Part shown: positions 1 to 6,692 of the stretch, piece by piece
Numbering within the stretch: position 1 is the first letter of the stretch
Layout of the letters: each line of letters starts with the position of its first letter
Source of the DNA: Actinopolyspora xinjiangensis
Lineage (GTDB): Bacteria > Actinomycetota > Actinomycetes > Mycobacteriales > Pseudonocardiaceae
Assembly (NCBI RefSeq): GCF_900104475.1
Contig: NZ_FNJR01000009.1
Span: 1-64,000, forward strand
Length of the DNA stretch: 64,000 nt
Reading direction: 5' to 3'
Program-made: the position numbers and the translations under genes
The notes under the pieces: model-generated
What the model was told of the DNA's origin: nothing
Database searches by the model: none
What the model saw: only the letters and a program-made list of their open reading frames with translations

Positions 1-224
1 CGCGTTGGCTGCCGTGTGAACCCGCCCTCCGGGTGATCACACCGGGCGGGCCGTCCCGTGCGTTCTGTGAGCCACTCACGAGCCCGTGAGAGCCGCTCCA
101 CAGCGGGCAGTGCCCGGCAGGCTGAAGCACTCGGGGAACGGGCACCACCCCCCGATGCTCCAGCCTCCCGAACAACCACCCACCGACCCGAAACACCGAC
201 CACCCAACCGAGTCCGAAGAGTTC
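1..224. repeat. left arm of ~224-bp inverted repeat
   Basis: This stretch is the reverse complement of 5834-6056. The first 95 bases match perfectly and the rest at roughly 80 percent. It contains short internal hairpins (CTCACGAGCCCGTGAG around 75-90) and one copy, in opposite orientation, of the 9-bp iteron core GAAGAGTTC at 216-224. The match reaches the window edge, so the true repeat may extend further left. No gene is supported in 1-276. Confidence 0.85.
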
Positions 225-276
225 AAAACACCTAAACCGTGCACGGTTTCGCTGTTAAAGCCTCCGTCCACCCTGA

Positions 277-744
277 TCAATTCATGGTTGGTTGTCCGTA
301 TTCGAGATAGACTGTTCGTCCTTGCTCGTGGGCTGTGTATGCCTGTTTGAGTCGACGGGCCAAACGTGGGATGAGGTAGTGGTCCAGTTCTTGAGGAGCG
401 ACCCATTCCCACCGGTCGAGTTCGTCGGAAGGTAGTTGAATCCGGTGTTCGTCGATGGTCAGGTCGCCACAATCGAAGATCCAGAGCAGCTTGTCGCCGT
501 CGTGGTCGGTGGGTGCCCAGTCGATCGCCAGCACTCCGACCGGCTGGCGATCGACTCCCAATTCTTCGGCAAGCTCACGAGTGCAGGCCTGTGCCGGTGA
601 TTCGCCGGTATCGACGTAGCCACCGGGGATGTCCCAGCGGTTGCCGTAGGTTTTGCGGACCAGCAACACCTTGCCATCGCCGTTGACGAACAGCGCCCCG
701 GCGGCCACGCGTGGCGTAGCGAACCTGTCAGCCTCCGAACTCAT
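277..744 (-). CDS. Nudix hydrolase of the integrated element (Pif-like context)
   Basis: The 155-residue protein has a complete Nudix box, G-x5-E-x7-REL-x-EE-x-G-V at roughly residues 41-63, the Mg2+/diphosphate-hydrolysing signature. It should cleave a nucleoside diphosphate linked to another moiety; the substrate cannot be read from sequence. It lies 23 bp downstream of the XRE regulator on the same strand, so the two are probably co-transcribed. In the Streptomyces element pSAM2 the immunity factor Pif carries a Nudix domain (established knowledge), so a similar role in excluding incoming copies is a reasonable inference, not a demonstrated one. A free-standing sanitation or signalling Nudix enzyme is the alternative. 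Confidence 0.85.
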   Translation of the reverse strand: MSSEADRFATPRVAAGALFVNGDGKVLLVRKTYGNRWDIPGGYVDTGESPAQACTRELAEELGVDRQPVGVLAIDWAPTDHDGDKLLWIFDCGDLTIDEHRIQLPSDELDRWEWVAPQELDHYLIPRLARRLKQAYTAHEQGRTVYLEYGQPTMN

Positions 745-767
745 GCTTCGACCCTAGCCCCGTGGGT

Positions 768-1982
768 TCACGAGAGCTTGAGACGACGCGCCAGGTCATC
801 GAGTGCGGGCGAGGGTTTGCCGCGCTGTTGCCGCATCCACGTCAGGACGAGTTGCCTGCTCAGGTAGTGATGTCGGACCTGTTCGGGTGCGCGTTGCTCG
901 GCATCGAGCACGATCGACAGGGCTTCGTCGGTACGGTTCCATGCGCTGAAAGCGCGTGCGGTTTCCAGGGCGTGCCGGACTTGCCGCTCGATGGGAAGCG
1001 CCGAGGTGTCCACGCTCGGGCCGACATCGATCGCGACTTGTACGTCTCCCAGCTCCATCGCGGTCGCGACCCTGTGAATGGCGACGTTGGTAGGACCGAA
1101 CGCGGTCCACAGATGGTTTCCATCACTGCCGAGGCGGTCTGCGGATTCCTGGGCCTCGCTGAGAAACGCGGCGGTGTTGGCCCGATCATCGCAGCGGGCA
1201 GCGGCCATCGATCCCGCCAGGAACAGCGAGCCGTATACCGACAACATCGCACCGGACGGTTGGCTGATCTGCGGTTGCAGCACATCAGCGGCCGTCCTGG
1301 TCAGCTCCACCGCTTCCGGGAATCGCCCGGTGGACAACAGCGCGTGCGTCACCGACCTGAACAGCGAGCCCAGAATCAGCGGGTTACCGATCTGCTGAGC
1401 GGCATTCAGTCCACGCTCGGCGGCGATCCACGCGAGATCAACCTCTCCAAGTTTGGTCAATACCGAGGTGGCTGCTTGGTAGCTGAGCGCGAGAAGTTCA
1501 CGCCCCTCCGAACCGTGCGCGTCGGCCGCCAAGACAGCGTCGGACAGCAGCAGCGGAGTTCGGCCGGTCACGAAGCCGTAGCGGGACTCCTGGTAAGCCT
1601 CGAAGACCTCACCCACGCCACGCTGAAGCGTCGCGAGGTCAGGCGGCTCGCTGTCGTTGGCGACCCCACCAAGTAGCGGCGTGAGCTGACGATAATCCAT
1701 CAGGGCCGACCGCAAGGCAGGAACCGTCTTGGTCCCGCTGTCCTTGTTCCAGTCCAGCAACGTCGGCTCTCCGATGAGATCACCGATCACCACGTCAAGC
1801 GCGTCGGCAACGGTGCGGATCACCGACAGCCGGTCGATGTCGATGCGGTTGTTCTCGACCTTGCTCAACCAATCGACCGTGCGACCGATGCGGCCTGCCA
1901 AGACTTCCTGGGGCATGCCCCGGCGTCGCCGGTACCACGCGACTCGTTCACCGATGGTCAGAGAGCTTGTCATTCCTCGCAT
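768..1982 (-). CDS. XRE-family regulator with long TPR-like C-terminal half
   Basis: A 404-residue protein with an N-terminal Cro/C1-type helix-turn-helix (IGERVAWYRRRRGMPQEVLA, then GRTVDWLSKVENNR) in about the first 70 residues. A long Ala/Leu-rich helical region follows that resembles TPR sensor domains of actinobacterial regulators. The ATG at 1982 is chosen because GGAG lies 9 nt upstream; an internal ATG at 1973 is possible but its GAGGA touches the start codon. A 25-bp palindrome (2012-2036) lies just upstream and is a candidate autoregulatory site. The Nudix gene follows after 23 bp. Such regulators are frequently paired with Nudix genes in actinomycetes. Target genes are unknown. Confidence 0.8.
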   Translation of the reverse strand: MRGMTSSLTIGERVAWYRRRRGMPQEVLAGRIGRTVDWLSKVENNRIDIDRLSVIRTVADALDVVIGDLIGEPTLLDWNKDSGTKTVPALRSALMDYRQLTPLLGGVANDSEPPDLATLQRGVGEVFEAYQESRYGFVTGRTPLLLSDAVLAADAHGSEGRELLALSYQAATSVLTKLGEVDLAWIAAERGLNAAQQIGNPLILGSLFRSVTHALLSTGRFPEAVELTRTAADVLQPQISQPSGAMLSVYGSLFLAGSMAAARCDDRANTAAFLSEAQESADRLGSDGNHLWTAFGPTNVAIHRVATAMELGDVQVAIDVGPSVDTSALPIERQVRHALETARAFSAWNRTDEALSIVLDAEQRAPEQVRHHYLSRQLVLTWMRQQRGKPSPALDDLARRLKLS

Positions 1983-2011
1983 GTCCCCAGGCTCCAACCG
2001 TCTCGCGGATA

Positions 2012-2036
2012 GACCCCGGAAAGTTTTTCCGGGGTC
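2012..2036. promoter_or_regulatory. 25-bp palindrome upstream of the XRE gene
   Basis: GACCCCGGAAA and TTTCCGGGGTC form perfect 11-bp arms around a 3-nt centre, 30 bp upstream of the 1982 start. Symmetry, position and A/T-rich centre fit an operator for the XRE protein or an overlapping promoter. It could alternatively fold as a hairpin in the leader transcript. Confidence 0.6.
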
Positions 2037-2182
2037 CGTCTCCCGTGCCGCTCGATGATGTGTGCGTCGCTGCAAACGCACTGATGTCAGGGGGATCAGC
2101 ATGGCGCGGACCCGATCAGTCACGGAGGAGTGCCGCTCGCTCAGCGAGAGGGCCGACGCACTACTGAGCCGCGTGGAACGGC

Positions 2183-2539
2183 TCAAGTCCGTTCGTCGCC
2201 GCCAGCTTGCCGCCGCTCGACAGCATCAAGGCGGGCGGTAATGGCGCTCAACGTCTCCTTGATCTGCTCCAACTCCTTCATGACCGGATCATCCTGGTCA
2301 GGATCACCCGGCTCCTTACCTTCGAGCACCTCAGACAAGTATCCGGACGGCCACCCGAGTGCCTGGGACACGGCCGCGAGGGTCCGTGCGTTGCGCTTAC
2401 GCGGCCGAAGGTTGTTCTGGAGTTCGCGGACGGTCATCGGAGCGACGCCAGCACGATGGGCAAGCTCTTGCTGGGTCATTTCCAGTTCGCTCAACCGTTG
2501 CTTGATCACCTCGGAGACCGCTGCCCAGTCCTTTGCCAT
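2183..2539 (-). CDS. small XRE-family repressor (element switch candidate)
   Basis: A 118-residue protein with a helix-turn-helix at about residues 8-60 (LSELEMTQQELAHRAGVAPM, then TVRELQNN). An acidic linker and a C-terminal predicted coiled-coil follow (VMKELEQIKETLSAITARLD region) that could dimerise it. ATG 2539 is preceded by GGGAGGGG at 5 nt, which fixes the start; the frame is open further upstream but has no better start. It is divergent from the gene at 2760, with repeated ATCGACAA operators between them. This is the usual layout of a repressor controlling both its own gene and the opposing operon. Its role as the element's maintenance repressor is inference. Confidence 0.8.
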   Translation of the reverse strand: MAKDWAAVSEVIKQRLSELEMTQQELAHRAGVAPMTVRELQNNLRPRKRNARTLAAVSQALGWPSGYLSEVLEGKEPGDPDQDDPVMKELEQIKETLSAITARLDAVERRQAGGDERT

Positions 2540-2660
2540 CGACACCCCTCCCGTTGCTGGTTTTATCGACAATACTAGCTCAACCAGCACTTTTGCAGGC
2601 GTCGCAGAGAGTTCGCACTGCCGCCTTGACATCGACAATGTTGTCGATATGATTATCGAT
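2538..2660. promoter_or_regulatory. divergent operator region with ATCGACAA sites
   Basis: A perfect 18-bp palindrome ATCGACAATGTTGTCGAT lies at 2631-2648. A half-site ATCGACAA lies at 2565-2572. Weaker related sequences are at 2538-2545 (ATCGACAC, over the repressor start codon) and 2653-2659 (TTATCGAT core). The stretch is markedly AT-rich for this genome and separates the 2183-2539 repressor from the 2760-4208 operon. A strong central site plus weaker flanking sites is what a bidirectional repressor switch looks like. The binding protein is inferred to be the adjacent XRE protein. Confidence 0.7.
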
Positions 2661-2706
2661 AGCTTTGGTTGCACACGATGCGGCGAAAGCACTGGACACA
2701 AGAAAA

Positions 2707-2737
2707 GCCCCGGTGGTGCTGCCACACCGACCGGGGC
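2707..2737 (+). promoter_or_regulatory. leader hairpin before the 2760 operon
   Basis: GCCCCGGT (2707-2714) pairs with ACCGGGGC (2730-2737), and the inner GGTG (2715-2718) pairs with CACC (2725-2728) around a 6-nt loop. It ends 22 nt before the start codon and just before the SD GGAG. There is no following T-tract, so a leader structure or attenuator is as likely as a terminator. Confidence 0.45.
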
Positions 2738-2759
2738 ACACATCAAGTCAGGAGCGTTG

Positions 2760-3041
2760 ATGCCTGAACAGGATACCCGGATGCTACGTGTGTCGGCAGT
2801 AGCCGCGCGTTACGACGTTTCGCGGTCCACCATCTACCGCGCGATTGAGTCCGGCGAGTTGACCGCGTTGAAGATCGGGGCGGGTAAGGGGACGCTGCGC
2901 GTTCCTGAGTCGGCTCTCGTGGACTACGAGCGGGCCTGTGAGCGGGCCGCGCACGAGGTGTACGTGACCGGCGACGCCTCGGCCGCTGTAGACGACGAGG
3001 GCGCCATCGACCACAGCGACGTGCGTGGGGAGGTGGCGTGA
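2760..3041 (+). CDS. small helix-turn-helix protein (excisionase/MerR-like fold)
   Basis: A 93-residue protein whose first ~55 residues match the HTH_17/excisionase pattern: RVSAVAARYDVSRSTIYRAI, then ESGELTALKIG, ending in LRVPESALVDY. The remaining C-terminus is acidic and not recognised. ATG 2760 has GGAG 5 nt upstream. It is the first gene of four that overlap stop to start (2760-4208) and is divergent from the small XRE repressor. It probably acts as a DNA-binding activator or accessory factor of the element. A second, more typical excisionase lies next to the integrase (6256-6462), so this one is less likely to be the Xis. Confidence 0.75.
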   Translation: MPEQDTRMLRVSAVAARYDVSRSTIYRAIESGELTALKIGAGKGTLRVPESALVDYERACERAAHEVYVTGDASAAVDDEGAIDHSDVRGEVA

Positions 3042-3460
3042 CCATGACCGCGATCCTGGAACCCATCCCGCAGGCATGGGACGTATCCGTGCGGGTGAGC
3101 CCGCGCGAGGGCGGTCGGAATTCGTTCTGGCTGGAAGTCTCCGCCCCCGTGAGCGGCCCGGTGGTCTTCTACAGCATCCCCGAAGCGGCCATAGCGCTGA
3201 ACTACTCCGGGACGCGTCTGCACCGGCACATGACCGCCCTCGAGATCGCCGCTGCCGTCGCCGACGGCGTCGAACAAGTGGGGATCGACCACATCCGCAT
3301 GGCTATCGACCACGTCAGCTCGATCTCGCTGCGCGAGGTGCGCGGCCAGGCGCGGACCTGTGATCAGCAGGCCCGCATTCGGGTCTGGACCGAGCGCCGC
3401 GAAGACCTGTGCACCGATCTCGCGTTTCGTCTCGTCCGCGCCACCGAACGGGGGTTGTGA
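3038..3460 (+). CDS. hypothetical protein, element operon
   Basis: A 140-residue protein of no recognised family. It begins with GTG overlapping the previous stop (GTGA) behind a GGGGAGG Shine-Dalgarno; an ATG two codons later is an alternative start. No signal peptide or membrane segment is visible. The C-terminal third is rich in Arg and charged residues. Overlap with genes on both sides shows translational coupling, so it should be made with them in fixed proportion. Function unknown; the context is plasmid-like maintenance or replication of the element. Confidence 0.7.
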   Translation: MTMTAILEPIPQAWDVSVRVSPREGGRNSFWLEVSAPVSGPVVFYSIPEAAIALNYSGTRLHRHMTALEIAAAVADGVEQVGIDHIRMAIDHVSSISLREVRGQARTCDQQARIRVWTERREDLCTDLAFRLVRATERGL

Positions 3461-3879
3461 TGATGCTCGTCACCAGCAAGGCAACCGGTCATGTCGGCAC
3501 GTCCGGCCCCATCGATTTCACCCCGGTTTTGCGCGAGGACGCCGAGACACCGGCAACGATGCAAATGGCCATGAACGTGGATATCAGCCTCGAAGACGCC
3601 GCGGCCGCACTGTGGATCGTCCTACGGGGAGGCATCGAGCTCTCCGCGCTGGACAACGACCGGTTCACCCACGAGATGGTGCTGGAAACCATCTTCGCCG
3701 AGGGGGGCAACGCCGTGGCCGCCGCCCGTGACGAGATGAACGACCAACCAGCGGGCAGTTTCGAAGCGCACACCGCGCACGCGCTGCGTTCCCGCGTAGC
3801 GGCCCTCTATGGCACCGGCCCCGCTGTGGCTGGTCAGGCTCGCCAGTGCCGCGCCGATCGGCGGGAGGTGGCCCGGTGA
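3460..3879 (+). CDS. hypothetical protein, element operon
   Basis: A 139-residue protein without a recognised domain. The ATG at 3460 shares one base with the previous stop (TGATG overlap). The central part (MNVDISLEDAAAALWIVLRG) is predicted helical and the protein is soluble and acidic. It overlaps the next gene by 4 nt. Related small proteins occur in actinomycete mobile elements in general, but I cannot assign a family from sequence alone. Confidence 0.68.
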   Translation: MMLVTSKATGHVGTSGPIDFTPVLREDAETPATMQMAMNVDISLEDAAAALWIVLRGGIELSALDNDRFTHEMVLETIFAEGGNAVAAARDEMNDQPAGSFEAHTAHALRSRVAALYGTGPAVAGQARQCRADRREVAR

Positions 3880-4208
3880 GCACACGCTACGCCATTACCG
3901 AACACACGATGGTCACCGTCCTGTACGCGGCCCCGGCGAATATGGCCGAGCTGCGGGACGCGCCGTTGGAAGAGCTGGCGAAGTTCGTCGGTCAGGTCGC
4001 GATGGACATGCCGGATCGGATGCTGGCTGACATGGAACGCGGCCTGGCCCGCGTGGCTCGCGAGGGCGGGCCGCTGTTCGACCCGCAGCGCTACACCCTC
4101 GTGCACGCACGGGTGACCGCGCTCGCCCCGCTGCTGGCTGCCCGTGTCGGCGGGCACGCCGGGCGGCACCCGATTCAGGACTGCCCGGACATCTGCTGGA
4201 GCAACTAG
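3876..4208 (+). CDS. hypothetical protein, end of element operon
   Basis: A 110-residue soluble protein, start GTG at 3876 inside the preceding stop (GTGA) with GGGAGG upstream. The body is helical (LEELAKFVGQVAMDMPDRML). The C-terminus carries the cluster HPIQDCPDICW, with two cysteines and a histidine that could bind metal but do not make a recognisable zinc finger. It is the last gene of the overlapping set. A 291-bp stretch without a gene follows before the ATPase gene; I see no clear site in it. Function unknown. Confidence 0.68.
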   Translation: MSTRYAITEHTMVTVLYAAPANMAELRDAPLEELAKFVGQVAMDMPDRMLADMERGLARVAREGGPLFDPQRYTLVHARVTALAPLLAARVGGHAGRHPIQDCPDICWSN

Positions 4209-4499
4209 CCCCTGCCCGGCCACGGTCACGGCTCGGCCTGGTGGTGTCCCGCCGCCCCGCTTGAAGGGGTTTGAACTGCCACCGGGCCGAGTCCCCTCCC
4301 GCTCGGCGCGGGGGTGTTGCCCGCATCAACCAGCACAAACACCCCCGCTCGATCCGGGCCGGACGGGGCACCGATCCCCCTCGATGCGGTCCACCTCGAT
4401 CGCGGGGTGACCGGCACGAATCGGACCCGATCGAGCCCGGCCGGACCGGGCACCAGTCAGCACGGACCAGCACCCGAGACCACCCGGAGCCACACCGCG

Positions 4500-5729
4500 A
4501 TGACAACCGCTGATCGCCCCGCACGCGAGCCCGACCAGACCGGCCCGCCGCTGCGTGTCGTCCCCGACCACGAACCCGGATTCACACCCACCCTGACCGG
4601 GCCGGACACCCCGCCCGAGCAGCATCGGGATAGGGCGGGAGACCCCCACCCGGATAGGCCCCCGACACCGGACGAGACCGAGGCAGTCCCGGCGCGTCGG
4701 CTGAGACTGACCAAAGCCTCCCAGGTCCAGATCCGGCCGACCTACTGGACGTGGGAAGGCCGTATCCCGCACGGCGCGATCACCCTCGGACCGGGGCGGG
4801 AAGGCATCGGCAAGTCCCTGTTCTGCTCCTGGCTCGCCGCCCAGGTCACCCTCGGCACCCTGGAGGGCCTCCACCACGGGCAGCCGAAAGGCGTGATCTA
4901 CGCGGCCACCGAGGACTCCTGGGAAGCCACCATCGCGCCCCGACTGATCGCGGCCGGAGCCGACACCGACCGGGTCTACCGCGTCGAAGTCACCTCACCG
5001 GCGGGCAACAGCCTGCCGCTGACCCTGCCCCGCGACTGCGCCGAACTCGCCACCGAAATCACCGAGGCCGACGTGTCCCTGCTGATCCTCGACCCACTGA
5101 TCTCGGCCGTGGACAGCCGCGTCAACGTCAACCAGGAAGAACTGCGCACCGCCCTGGAACCACTCTCGGCCCTGGCCGACTCGACCGGCTGCGCCGTGTT
5201 CGGACTGGCCCACTTCAACAAAGGCACCGGCACCGACGTGCTCTCCCGCGTGACCGGCTCCCGCGCCTTCTCCGCCGTCGCCCGCGCCGCGATGGCCTTC
5301 GCCCGCGACCCCGACGCCGAGGACGGCTCATGCGTCATGTCCCAGGTCAAAAACAACCTCGGCAGCCTCGCACTGCCCTCCCTGCGCTACACCATCGAAC
5401 CCGTCACCCTCGACACCCACGACGGCCCCGCCCAATGGGGACGGCTGCGGTTCCTCGGCGAAACCGACACCCACGTCGAAACCATCCTCGCCGAACCCAC
5501 CAGCAAAGACACCCCCAACGGGAGCGGGCGCACCCACGCCCTCGATACCTGGCTCGTGGACTACCTCACCGAACGCGGCGGCAGCGCCTCATCCACCGAA
5601 ATCACCACCGACGCCGAAAAGGCCGGATACAGCCAACCCCAACTCAAACGCGCCCGTACCCGCCTCACCAACCGCATAGACGTCGTCAAAGCCGGACTCG
5701 ACCACTGGGTCTGGACCCTGACCCGCTGA
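4500..5729 (+). CDS. RepA-like AAA ATPase (replicative helicase family)
   Basis: A 409-residue protein with a proline-rich, charged N-terminal tail of about 70 residues and then an AAA_25/RepA-type ATPase domain. Walker A is GREGIGKS near residues 99-106, Walker B is LLILDP near 195-199, and the sensor-like segment GLAHFNK is near 235-241. RepA of RSF1010 is the model for this fold: a hexameric DNA helicase that loads at an iteron origin. The C-terminus looks like a winged helix (EITTDAEKAGYSQPQLKRAR). ATG 4500 has GGAG 10 nt upstream; the frame is open further upstream but proline-rich and non-conserved in character. Iteron repeats begin 12 bp after its stop, which supports a replication role. 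Confidence 0.82.
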   Translation: MTTADRPAREPDQTGPPLRVVPDHEPGFTPTLTGPDTPPEQHRDRAGDPHPDRPPTPDETEAVPARRLRLTKASQVQIRPTYWTWEGRIPHGAITLGPGREGIGKSLFCSWLAAQVTLGTLEGLHHGQPKGVIYAATEDSWEATIAPRLIAAGADTDRVYRVEVTSPAGNSLPLTLPRDCAELATEITEADVSLLILDPLISAVDSRVNVNQEELRTALEPLSALADSTGCAVFGLAHFNKGTGTDVLSRVTGSRAFSAVARAAMAFARDPDAEDGSCVMSQVKNNLGSLALPSLRYTIEPVTLDTHDGPAQWGRLRFLGETDTHVETILAEPTSKDTPNGSGRTHALDTWLVDYLTERGGSASSTEITTDAEKAGYSQPQLKRARTRLTNRIDVVKAGLDHWVWTLTR

Positions 5730-5740
5730 GTTTGAAGGGA

Positions 5741-5842
5741 TCGGCTCGCGGGGACATGCCGAACTCTTCGAACTCTTCGAACCCTTCGCAGGTCACACGG
5801 GGTTCGGGTACCGATCCCTTCAGCGAACTCTTCGAACTCTTC
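5741..5842. repeat. iteron-bearing direct repeat, copy 1
   Basis: A 102-bp unit nearly identical to 6126-6227 (about four differences). Inside it the 9-bp unit CGAACTCTT (third copy CGAACCCTT) occurs three times in tandem, then, after a spacer with GGTACC, twice more. Tandem 9-mers directly downstream of a RepA-like ATPase are typical of an iteron origin. Origin function is inference. Confidence 0.85.
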
Positions 5843-6056
5843 GGGAGCGGCCGGGTGGTCGGTGTTCCGGTTCGGTGGGTGGTTGCTCGGGAGGCTGGAG
5901 CAGGGGGGTAGTGATGCCCACCCCGCACTGTTTCAGCCCCGGAGCACTACCCGCTGTGGAACGGCTCTCACGGGCTCGTGAGTGGCTCACAGAACGCACG
6001 GGACGGCCCGCCCGGTGTGATCACCCGGAGGGCGGGTTCACACGGCAGCCAACGCG
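5834..6056. repeat. right arm of ~224-bp inverted repeat
   Basis: Inverted copy of 1-224, perfect over its last 95 bases (about 5962-6056). It contains the hairpin CTCACGGGCTCGTGAG and the symmetric core CCGGTGTGATCACCCGG flanked by CCCGCC and GGGCGGG. The first bases overlap the last iteron of copy 1. The two arms enclose the regulatory arm, the small-gene operon and the ATPase gene. Confidence 0.85.
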
Positions 6057-6125
6057 TCCCGACCGAAACCGCTCACCGCCCCCGCTCCGGCGGCGCCCCC
6101 GCACAGTCCGACCGGGCCGAAGAGT

Positions 6126-6227
6126 TCGGCTCGCGGGGACATGCCGAACTCTTCGAACTCTTCGAACCCTTCGCAGGCCACACGGGGTTCGGGTACCGAA
6201 CTCTTCAGCGATCCCTTCGAACTCTTC
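6126..6227. repeat. iteron-bearing direct repeat, copy 2
   Basis: Second copy of the 102-bp unit, same orientation as 5741-5842. It again carries three tandem 9-mers, the GGTACC-containing spacer and a degenerate distal cluster. It ends 28 bp before the excisionase start, so it may also act as promoter-proximal control for xis-int. Confidence 0.85.
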
Positions 6228-6255
6228 AACACCCACACGGAAGGAGAGAACCGCC

Positions 6256-6462
6256 ATGAGCACCCCCACCACCAACCAGCCGCGCACCCTACTCACCGTC
6301 GAACAAGCCGCACACCGACTCGCCATCGGCCGCACCCACATGTTCCAGCTCCTCCGAACCGGCGAAGTCACCTCCGTGCGCATCGGACGCGCACGCCGCA
6401 TCCCCACCGAGGCTCTCGACGCCTACGTTGACCGACTCACCGCCGAACAGCACACCGCCTGA
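6256..6462 (+). CDS. xis: excisionase (Xis-like helix-turn-helix)
   Basis: A 68-residue protein built almost entirely of an HTH_17/excisionase domain: LTVEQAAHRLAIGRTHMFQL, then LRTGEVTSVRIGRARRIP, then ALDAYVDRL. AAGGAGA 8 nt upstream fixes ATG 6256. Excisionases of this class bend attachment-site DNA and direct the integrase toward excision (established for actinomycete elements). It sits directly before the integrase, the standard xis-int order, with a CTAG-rich inverted repeat between the two genes. The paralogous HTH protein at 2760 is shorter on typical Xis features. Confidence 0.85.
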   Translation: MSTPTTNQPRTLLTVEQAAHRLAIGRTHMFQLLRTGEVTSVRIGRARRIPTEALDAYVDRLTAEQHTA

Positions 6463-6490
6463 ACCGAAACCGAACATCACCCGCGACAAC

Positions 6491-6530
6491 GCCTCTAGGT
6501 CTAGAAACACCACCCTCTAGACCTAGAGGC
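6491..6530. repeat. CTAG-rich inverted repeat between xis and int
   Basis: GCCTCTAGGTCTAGA (6491-6505) and its exact complement (6516-6530) form 15-bp arms around a 10-nt loop. Additional CTAG words follow (ACTAGAG, CATCTAGCGCCTAGAA). CTAG is normally scarce in such genomes. Candidate roles are an integrase/Xis arm site or a hairpin limiting read-through into int. Confidence 0.7.
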
Positions 6531-6692
6531 CCCACTAGAGCCCCATACCAGCCCTGAGCAGGCATCTAGCGCCTAGAACCCACCTGCCAACCCCCACACA
6601 CAACCCAACACAGCGAACCCCCACACCGCTCGCGACCCCGCGAGAGGCCAGAGCAACACGTCCCAAACAACCACCCGCAGAAAGGAACCCGA

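Noticed and set aside
58-258. Short + strand frame at the left edge
   Set aside because: It lies inside the inverted repeat arm and has no ribosome site or conserved motif.
4751-5911. 386-codon + strand frame over the RepA-like ATPase
   Set aside because: Arg/Pro-dominated shadow frame; the ATPase frame carries Walker motifs.
5741-6227. CRISPR array
   Set aside because: The repeats are contiguous 9-mers in two 102-bp units without spacer-repeat periodicity or cas genes.
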